A stretch of 18,921 bases of DNA from JAVWHX01 sp036639875 (GTDB lineage Bacteria; Bacillota_I; Bacilli_A; Erysipelotrichales; Coprobacillaceae): the NCBI GenBank assembly GCA_036639875.1, contig JAVWHX010000042.1, positions 1-18,921 of the forward strand, read 5' to 3'. Below the pieces are notes generated by a model that saw nothing but the letters and a program-made list of their open reading frames with translations, did no database searches and was not told the DNA's origin. Each line of letters begins with the position of its first letter. The stretch's first letter is position 1. Shown here in pieces: positions 13,817 to 18,921 of the stretch. Both the position numbers and the translations under genes were made by a program.

Positions 13817-14503
13817 ATCATCATTTAATTTATTTCTTAACTTTTTGATAATCTTTTTCTCTAATCTAGAAATATATGACTGGGAAATTCCTAAAACCTC
13901 AGCAACATCCTTTTGGGTTAATTCTTCATGACCTACCAAGCCATATCTCATCATTAATATTTCTTTTTCTCTTTTATTCAAATGATTTAAAGCTCCATAA
14001 AACTTTTCTTTTTGATCATTGATTTCAATTTCATCTTGAATAATATCTTTATCAGTTCCAACAATATCTGATAATAGAAGCTCATTTCCATCATAGTCTA
14101 CATTTAATGGTTCATCTAAAGATATCTCTTGTCTTAGTTTGTTATTTTTTCTTAAAAACATTAAAATTTCATTTTCAATACAACGAGAAGCATAAGTTGC
14201 AAGTTTTATATTTTTATCCATTTTAAAAGTATTAACAGCTTTTACTAAACCAATCGTTCCAATGCTAATAAGGTCTTCAATACTTCCATTTTGTACTGAG
14301 TCATACTTCTTTGCTACATATACAACCAATCTTAAATTATGTTCAATCAGTAAATCTCTAGCTTCTTGATCACCATTTGCAAGTTTAATTAATGCATTTT
14401 CCTCTTCTTGACCTTTTAAAGGTGCTTTCAACACATCATGTCTACCTATATAAAAGAGTGTCTTCCTTCTAAAAAACAATCCTTTTATCCATTGTAATAT
14501 CAT
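13811..14503 (-). CDS. sigE: RNA polymerase sporulation sigma factor SigE (pro-sigma-E)
   Basis: 230-residue early mother-cell sigma factor. Region 2 (about 49-122) holds N-L-R-L-V-V-Y-V-A-K-K-Y, E-D-L-I-S-I-G-T-I-G-L-V-K-A-V-N-T-F and L-A-T-Y-A-S-R-C-I-E-N-E-I-L-M, and region 4 (about 169-224) ends in I-S-Q-S-Y-I-S-R-L-E-K. The frame opens at 14539, but the ATG at 14503 has a perfect AGGAGGG ribosome site and overlaps the spoIIGA stop as ATGA, so it is the start and is translationally coupled. The N-terminal pro-sequence before F|Y-I-G is then only about 17 residues, against 27 in B. subtilis, and is hydrophobic/basic (M-I-L-Q-W-I-K-G-L-F-F-R-R-K). It should be removed by SpoIIGA. Confidence 0.94.
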   Translation of the reverse strand: MILQWIKGLFFRRKTLFYIGRHDVLKAPLKGQEEENALIKLANGDQEARDLLIEHNLRLVVYVAKKYDSVQNGSIEDLISIGTIGLVKAVNTFKMDKNIKLATYASRCIENEILMFLRKNNKLRQEISLDEPLNVDYDGNELLLSDIVGTDKDIIQDEIEINDQKEKFYGALNHLNKREKEILMMRYGLVGHEELTQKDVAEVLGISQSYISRLEKKIIKKLRNKLNDDE

Positions 14504-15222
14504 AATAACCCTCCTAGTAATTGTGAATTTAAAATACAATCATATTCATTTGAATGAATAATACCAACATAAACATGATTAAGCTTTTGATAATTTATCT
14601 CTATCTCTTCAAAAACAGTTAAATCAATTGTTTCTTTTTGTGAGGCTGTTTCTATATCTATTTTATCAATCACCGCATAGTCATGAATAAGCTTCCCTGA
14701 TATAAAAATAACCGGATATCCTTTATAAAATACTTTGTTTCCGTTATCTATAAAACCCAAACACTTTTTATCAGAAAAAGAAACATTAACCCATTCATTA
14801 TCTTTGAGCTTATGTTGGCAAAAAGATATATATAAGTATAAGATACAAATAACCATACAAGATAATAGAAGTAATGAAACAGAATGGATACCATCTATAA
14901 TCAAAACACCTTGAAAGATTGTAGAAGAAGGTAAAACAAATTCTAAAAATGAAATGATAGATATATATATAAATAATGTTAATGGATAGTAGATATAGGT
15001 CAGTCTTCTAAAATAATATACTGTTAAAAGAAACTGATATAACAATAGGAACCCATCAAAGAAATCTATATATAGAAATAAAATAGATATGTTATAGGTA
15101 AGCATATATTTAATTAATTCTTTTTTACTCATCTTTAAATTTAATAAAAAACACAATAATTCAAATGTTAAAAGAATTGTTAAAGCATTAATTAAATATG
15201 TCACTTCTAAATAGACCTCCAT
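14500..15222 (-). CDS. spoIIGA: Sigma-E processing peptidase SpoIIGA
   Basis: 240-residue divergent SpoIIGA, the membrane aspartic protease that activates pro-sigma-E at the sporulation septum. The N-terminal half has five or so hydrophobic helices (about 5-28, 39-60, 62-72, 79-97, 112-134); the C-terminal half is the soluble protease domain. The motif L-G-F-I-D-N-G-N (155-162) matches the catalytic loop of the family, with Asp159 as nucleophile, but the usual D-T/S-G is D-N-G here. It is shorter than the roughly 310-residue Bacillus protein. Identity rests strongly on position: it overlaps sigE by 4 bases and is followed by sigG. AGGGGTGA ribosome site. Confidence 0.88.
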   Translation of the reverse strand: MEVYLEVTYLINALTILLTFELLCFLLNLKMSKKELIKYMLTYNISILFLYIDFFDGFLLLYQFLLTVYYFRRLTYIYYPLTLFIYISIISFLEFVLPSSTIFQGVLIIDGIHSVSLLLLSCMVICILYLYISFCQHKLKDNEWVNVSFSDKKCLGFIDNGNKVFYKGYPVIFISGKLIHDYAVIDKIDIETASQKETIDLTVFEEIEINYQKLNHVYVGIIHSNEYDCILNSQLLGGLL

Positions 15223-15239
15223 GATTTCACCCCTTTTTC

Positions 15240-15273
15240 ATTATAGATAATATGAAGGGAAAATTATGTCAAA
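15240..15273 (-). promoter_or_regulatory. spoIIGA promoter: Spo0A-box-like -35, 21-bp spacing
   Basis: On the minus strand a perfect TTGACA (15267-15272) and a perfect TATAAT (15240-15245) are separated by 21 bp instead of 17. TTTGACA (15267-15273) matches the Spo0A box TTCGACA at 6 of 7 bases. The B. subtilis spoIIG promoter is known for a 22-bp spacing and activation by phosphorylated Spo0A bound over the -35. Unlike most promoters in this window it has no TGn before the -10. Confidence 0.65.
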
Positions 15274-15309
15274 GAAAAACAAAAAGATAAGAGATATTTT
15301 CTTATCTTT
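15271..15309 (-). terminator. Terminator of the zinc-ribbon membrane protein gene
   Basis: AAAGATAAGA (15283-15292) and TCTTATCTTT (15300-15309) form a perfect 10-bp stem with a 7-base loop, followed on the minus strand by TTGTTTTTC. It separates this gene from the spoIIGA promoter. Confidence 0.8.
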
Positions 15310-15326
15310 CTAACAATCATCTAAAA

Positions 15327-15560
15327 TCAATCTATCCTTTTTCCACAATATGGGCAATACACATCACTGGATATATCTAATCTTGAATCCAAACTTTCTT
15401 GACAATATGGGCACCTATAGAAATACCAATTAACTGATAAAACTATAATTTCACAAATAAAGCAAGGAACAAACCAATCTGTTATACAATAAATTGTAAG
15501 TATGACAAACGACAGTGCAAAAGCAAATATCTTGAATAATCTTAAATATTTAATTTGCAT
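15327..15560 (-). CDS. Small membrane protein with a C-terminal zinc ribbon
   Basis: 77 residues, not recognised as a named family. Two hydrophobic segments (about 8-27 and 29-45) are followed by a cytoplasmic zinc-ribbon-like tail with C-P-Y-C (50-53) and C-P-Y-C-G-K (69-74), the pair expected for a four-cysteine zinc site. The start has an AGGAGG ribosome site nine bases upstream and a TATAAT about 20 bases before that; a terminator follows. It is a single-gene unit between the phosphonate operon and spoIIGA, in the same direction; a link to either is not shown. Confidence 0.75.
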   Translation of the reverse strand: MQIKYLRLFKIFAFALSFVILTIYCITDWFVPCFICEIIVLSVNWYFYRCPYCQESLDSRLDISSDVYCPYCGKRID

Positions 15561-15650
15561 AATTCATTACCTCCTATATTAGATCTTATTATATAATAAT
15601 TCCACTAAATATTTGTTAATTCTATATCTGATTTAGATTAAGTTATATAA

Positions 15651-15670
15651 AAAAGGTATTTCTACCCTTT
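15651..15670 (-). terminator. Terminator of the phosphonate operon
   Basis: On the minus strand AAAGGGTA-GAAA-TACCTTTT is an 8-bp stem (one G-U pair) with a GAAA tetraloop, followed by TTATAT, 16 bases after the phnX stop codon. Confidence 0.75.
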
Positions 15671-15686
15671 CGTTATAAGTATTACT

Positions 15687-16463
15687 TCAAAATTCTTGTA
15701 CAACTTTGATTAATTCATGAAAATTGAGTATTGTTTCATCAGCACCTACATCTATATATGCTTGTCTTGTTTTTTCAATAAGTTCTTGTTTACAAGAATC
15801 ATCGAGTGCTAAATATTCATCTTCACTATACCCCATCATTGAACTTCCTTCAATAACACCAATTGTATAAACACCAGCATTCTTACCTTCTTCAATATCA
15901 GAAATAGTATCCCCTACTTTTATAATTGATCTTACATCTTTTAACTGTAAAGTTTCCATGTTTTTATAAATCATATAAGGATATGGTCTACCAATACTAT
16001 TTGTTGAATCAGGTGAGAACCAACAATCAGGTTGATATCCTTGTTCTTTAGCACTAGCAAGGACTGGTTCCATCATCATATTTGTATACCCAGTCGTTGA
16101 ACCAATCTTGATTCCCATCTCTCTTAATTGTTTAACTGTTTCTACAACAAATGGTTTAACCTCTGTATGTTTACTAATACCTTGCATTAAAGCATCTTCA
16201 AAGAATTGATATATTTTATGGACATCATCTATTGTATATTCTCTTTGATAGATATTTTTAAATTCTGTATTTAATGATTCCATATTCAACATTGTTTTTA
16301 TATGTTCAATCTTTAACATTCCCATTGGTTGTCTTATTTCATCAAACGTTGGATGTAATCCATAATTTTCAAAAGCATCCTTAAATGCTTGTACTGGAGC
16401 AAAACAACCATAATCTACTGTTGTTCCTGCCCAATCAAAAATAACTGCTTCTACTTTACTCAT
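15687..16463 (-). CDS. phnX: Phosphonoacetaldehyde hydrolase (phosphonatase)
   Basis: 258-residue HAD enzyme that cleaves the C-P bond of phosphonoacetaldehyde to acetaldehyde and phosphate. Family-specific features are all present: the nucleophile loop F-D-W-A-G-T-T-V-D (Asp10; Ala12 in place of the second Asp of other HADs), the Schiff-base lysine Lys51 in M-G-M-L-K-I-E-H, S-T-T-G-Y-T (123-128), S-P-D-S-T-x-S-I-G-R-P-Y-P and K-V-G-D-T-I-S-D-I-E-E-G. It starts two bases after the phnW stop codon, so the two are coupled. Last gene of the operon. Confidence 0.97.
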   Translation of the reverse strand: MSKVEAVIFDWAGTTVDYGCFAPVQAFKDAFENYGLHPTFDEIRQPMGMLKIEHIKTMLNMESLNTEFKNIYQREYTIDDVHKIYQFFEDALMQGISKHTEVKPFVVETVKQLREMGIKIGSTTGYTNMMMEPVLASAKEQGYQPDCWFSPDSTNSIGRPYPYMIYKNMETLQLKDVRSIIKVGDTISDIEEGKNAGVYTIGVIEGSSMMGYSEDEYLALDDSCKQELIEKTRQAYIDVGADETILNFHELIKVVQEF

Positions 16464-16465
16464 CG

Positions 16466-17557
16466 CTATACTCCTTTTAAGAAATCTTGAATAATATCAC
16501 ATAGCTTCAACATATCTTCCTCATAGATTTCACCAATATTTCCAATTCTAAATGTTTGAGCTGTTGTTAACTTACCTGGGTAAATTGCATAACCACGCTC
16601 TTTAATGAAATTATACATATCTTCAAATGCAAATGATTTTCCTTCTGGATAATAGAAAGTTGTAATGATAGGCCCTTGATATTCTAAATCAACATAACTT
16701 TTCATTCCCATTGCTGCCATTTTTTCAATAAGAAGACGATTGTTATCATAATAACGTTTTGATCTCGCTGCAATGCCACCTTCTTCTAACAATTCATCAA
16801 TAGCCTTAGAAAAAGCCAATACAACATGTGTAGGTGAAGTAAAACGCCATTTCCCATCTTTATTCATTGTTAACCATTGATCATATAAATCAAGCGATAA
16901 ACTTCTTGCTTTACCTTGACTTTCAATCAATAATTGTTTATTTGCAATAACAAACGAGAAACCAGGAACTCCTTGAATACATTTATTTGCACTGCTTACT
17001 ATAAAATCAATTCCTAATTCCTTAACAGGAATATCAATTCCTCCAAAACTACTCATTGCATCTACAATGAAAACCTTATTCATTGCTTTAGTAACCTTAG
17101 ATACTGATTCAATATCATTTAAGATTCCAGAAGTTGTTTCACTATGTACCATAGCAACATGAGTAATAGAAGAATCATTCTTTAAAACTTCTTCAATATC
17201 ATGAGCATCCGGGTTTTCATCTTCAGCAAATTTAATAACAGTATAGTTAATTCTTGCACGATCACACATATCACACATTCTATCTCCATACGCCCCGTTT
17301 GCAACAATCAAAACTTTTTCTTCGTCAGAAATGACACTTGTAAAAACAGATTCAACTCCAAAAGTTCCACTTCCTTGCATTAATACAGTTGTATAATCTT
17401 CTTCACTAACATGTGCCAATTCTAATAATTGTCTTCTAATCTTTTGCGTAATCTGTTTATAATCATCATCCCATGTACAATGATCAAACATCATTTGTTC
17501 TTTGACAGTTTGTGTAGTCGTTAATGGACCAGGTGTTAATAATTTATAATTCTTCAT
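16466..17557 (-). CDS. phnW: 2-aminoethylphosphonate-pyruvate transaminase
   Basis: 363-residue PLP-dependent class V aminotransferase, converting 2-aminoethylphosphonate and pyruvate to phosphonoacetaldehyde and alanine. It begins L-L-T-P-G-P-L-T-T-T, typical of PhnW. Q-G-S-G-T-F-G-V-E (61-69) binds the cofactor phosphate, Asp166 (I-V-D-A-M-S-S) contacts the PLP ring nitrogen, and Lys192 (S-S-A-N-K-C-I-Q-G-V-P-G-F) is the Schiff-base lysine. Length is standard. It starts 11 bases after the binding-protein gene with an AGGAGA ribosome site; its product is the substrate of PhnX next door. Confidence 0.97.
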   Translation of the reverse strand: MKNYKLLTPGPLTTTQTVKEQMMFDHCTWDDDYKQITQKIRRQLLELAHVSEEDYTTVLMQGSGTFGVESVFTSVISDEEKVLIVANGAYGDRMCDMCDRARINYTVIKFAEDENPDAHDIEEVLKNDSSITHVAMVHSETTSGILNDIESVSKVTKAMNKVFIVDAMSSFGGIDIPVKELGIDFIVSSANKCIQGVPGFSFVIANKQLLIESQGKARSLSLDLYDQWLTMNKDGKWRFTSPTHVVLAFSKAIDELLEEGGIAARSKRYYDNNRLLIEKMAAMGMKSYVDLEYQGPIITTFYYPEGKSFAFEDMYNFIKERGYAIYPGKLTTAQTFRIGNIGEIYEEDMLKLCDIIQDFLKGV

Positions 17558-17568
17558 TTTTTCTTCTC

Positions 17569-18543
17569 CTATTTACATTCTTCTGATAATTCTTGATGTT
17601 TTTTTAATAACTCAACAGTTAATTTTTCTTTAAATACTTTTGGATATGTTGATTTATTAGCTGATGATAATGTTTCACCTTCATATAAAGGATTTGGATA
17701 TGTTTTAATTAAATCAGTTCTTCCTTTTGTAATAATGCATTCAGCCATTTTCATAGCAAGTTTTTGATTTTCACTACCCTCTTTATTGACAACAGCAACT
17801 GATTCAGTCAAACTAAAGTTACCTTCAGTAGGATCAACATAATCAATTGGTAATCCTGATGCTTTGTCATTGACTGCTTGATGTCTTAAACCAAAACCAA
17901 TCGCAACTTCCCCAGCTCTTGCTTTTTTTAATGGTGCTGAACCTGATGATTCAATATGAACACCAGCATTTGCATAAATTCCTTTTAATACATCTTTTGC
18001 TTCATCTCCATATTCATTAACCAATGCTTGAATTAATAACCAAGCAGTTGATGAAGATGAAATATCAGTTACTGAAATCATATCTTTATATTCTGGTTTT
18101 GTTAAATCTTTTAATGATTGAGGTGCAGTTAAATGATTAGCTTTCATTTCTTCTGTGTTAATAATGATTGCCCCTTCTTGTGAAGTGATTGGTGCGCTAT
18201 ATGTAGAGTGGTCACTTAAAGCATTTGTTTTAAAATCCAAATCAACAAACATCTTCTTTTGATTTTGAGCACTATCTACATAAAACGAACTCATAGTCAC
18301 TAAGTCTGCTTCAATATTTTTACCCTCTGCAAGTAGTTTTCCACCCAACTCGCTCGTTCCAAAAGTTTGAAATAAGTATTGGTCTTTAAAACCATTGTTA
18401 TCTAATGCAGTTTTCATTGCAGCAACTGCCTCATCATCTGCATTAGAATAGATAATAACTTGTTTAGTTCCTGACGTACATCCAGTTAATAAAGTTGTAC
18501 ATAATAAAGTTGTAACTAATAATCCCTTCAAAAATTTTCTCAT
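17569..18543 (-). CDS. ABC transporter substrate-binding lipoprotein, probably for 2-aminoethylphosphonate
   Basis: 324-residue extracellular solute-binding protein. A lipoprotein signal leads, with lipobox L-L-T-G-C and acylated Cys22. The mature part begins V-I-I-Y-S-N-A-D-D-E, the pattern of the iron/polyamine/phosphonate type-2 binding-protein group, with a hinge around S-S-S-S-T-A-W (about 158-164). Specificity for 2-aminoethylphosphonate (PhnS type) is inferred from the direct neighbours phnW and phnX. It overlaps the permease gene upstream by 4 bases (ATGA). Confidence 0.88.
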   Translation of the reverse strand: MRKFLKGLLVTTLLCTTLLTGCTSGTKQVIIYSNADDEAVAAMKTALDNNGFKDQYLFQTFGTSELGGKLLAEGKNIEADLVTMSSFYVDSAQNQKKMFVDLDFKTNALSDHSTYSAPITSQEGAIIINTEEMKANHLTAPQSLKDLTKPEYKDMISVTDISSSSTAWLLIQALVNEYGDEAKDVLKGIYANAGVHIESSGSAPLKKARAGEVAIGFGLRHQAVNDKASGLPIDYVDPTEGNFSLTESVAVVNKEGSENQKLAMKMAECIITKGRTDLIKTYPNPLYEGETLSSANKSTYPKVFKEKLTVELLKKHQELSEECK

Positions 18544-18921
18544 ACTGTTTTCTCCTTTTTCTTTTTATGTATGAAATACTGAAATAAAGCTTTTGAAATC
18601 AAATTGATTAACAAAATAAATATTGATAATACAAATATTTCATTAAATTTTGCAAAGTGTTGCAACTCCTTTATTTTGGTTGTCATAACCATTGTTTTAG
18701 CACCAGCAATAAAGATAACTGCACTCACTGTCACCATTGCATTAATAAAGTAATAACTAAACACTTCCAGTAATGATGATATTGCATTTGGAGTTACAAC
18801 TCTGCGAATTGTTTTGAACCAACTATCTCCCATTAATCTTGCTGTTGTTTCATAACCTGCGTTCATTTTCATGAGTGAGTTTTTCATCATTAAATATGGT
18901 GATGAAAAGAAATGAACAATA
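18540..18921 (-). CDS. ABC transporter permease, 3' part (5' end outside window)
   Basis: Last 127 or so residues of a binding-protein-dependent permease; the frame is open to the right edge, so the Met codons at 18890 and 18887 are internal. The cytoplasmic EAA loop that contacts the ATPase is visible: A-G-Y-E-T-T-A-R-L-M-G-D-S-W-F-K-T-I-R-R-V-V-T-P-N. Two hydrophobic helices follow (about residues 45-67 and 86-107, counted from the Met at 18890) and the basic tail H-K-K-K-K-E-K. By context it imports 2-aminoethylphosphonate with the lipoprotein next to it. The cognate ATPase and remaining permease parts must lie beyond the window. Confidence 0.9.
   Translation of the reverse strand, partial: IVHFFSSPYLMMKNSLMKMNAGYETTARLMGDSWFKTIRRVVTPNAISSLLEVFSYYFINAMVTVSAVIFIAGAKTMVMTTKIKELQHFAKFNEIFVLSIFILLINLISKALFQYFIHKKKKEKTV

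Noticed and set aside
14504..14539. Twelve-residue N-terminal extension of sigma-E
   Set aside because: The ATG at 14503 has a perfect ribosome site and a 4-base overlap with spoIIGA; the extension runs inside spoIIGA.
15561..15650. Possible riboswitch or small RNA in the gap before the zinc-ribbon gene
   Set aside because: Only AT-rich sequence with a likely -10 and the phn terminator; no convincing stems beyond that.
1..18921. Mobile element, prophage, CRISPR or defence system
   Set aside because: I saw no transposase, integrase, nuclease, repeat array or terminal repeats, and no obvious change in base composition between genes.

Overview
The window is a gene-dense, AT-rich stretch of a low-GC Gram-positive (Firmicutes/Bacillota) chromosome. 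It carries the sporulation set spoIIGA-sigE-sigG-ylmC, a division cluster sepF-ylmH-divIVA-ileS, an Ile-type T-box leader and a YjdF gene with a structured leader. This points to an endospore-forming (or recently spore-forming) member of that phylum. The protein divergence and the 2-aminoethylphosphonate genes would suit an Erysipelotrichia/Coprobacillaceae-type gut bacterium, but that placement is inference. I see no insertion sequence, phage gene, CRISPR array, rRNA or tRNA, and no gene-free stretch above 300 bases.

Layout. 1-1174 (+): the 3' part of a YebC/PmpR-family gene, a terminator, and a metallo-beta-lactamase-fold protein. 1202-2060 (-): a glyoxalase-family protein and a YjdF protein with its own riboswitch-like leader (2061-2190). 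2240-5537 (-): malic enzyme, then an overlapping trio gph-DUF523-manA. 5629-5832 (+): a small two-helix membrane protein with a clear promoter. 5843-10705 (-): ileS followed by an EamA-type transporter and a D-Ala-D-Ala carboxypeptidase; ileS has a complete T-box leader whose specifier reads AUC (Ile). 10932-12612 (-): divIVA, ylmH, sepF. 12721-15222 (-): ylmC, sigG, sigE, spoIIGA. 15327-15560 (-): a small membrane zinc-ribbon protein. 15687-18921 (-): phnX, phnW, a lipoprotein binding protein and the end of a permease, together a 2-aminoethylphosphonate uptake and degradation operon cut by the right edge.

How the genes work together. SpoIIGA should process pro-sigma-E in the mother cell, and sigma-G acts later in the forespore. 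The spoIIGA promoter has a near-consensus -35 and -10 separated by 21 bp, with a 6/7 match to a Spo0A box over the -35; this is the same odd architecture as the Spo0A-driven spoIIG promoter of Bacillus subtilis. SpoIIGA itself is short and has Asp-Asn-Gly where the family has Asp-Thr/Ser-Gly, and pro-sigma-E appears to have a short pro-sequence. Compared with B. subtilis the spoIIG-to-ileS interval is compacted: no ylmA, ylmD, ylmE or ylmG homologue is present. The phn genes would import 2-aminoethylphosphonate, transaminate it to phosphonoacetaldehyde (PhnW) and cleave the C-P bond (PhnX).

The window looks mostly like well-known systems. The parts most worth a second look are the spoIIG promoter and divergent SpoIIGA/sigma-E pair, the YjdF leader with an anti-Shine-Dalgarno loop, and two genes (MBL protein and ylmH) whose start codons sit directly behind terminator hairpins without a Shine-Dalgarno sequence.
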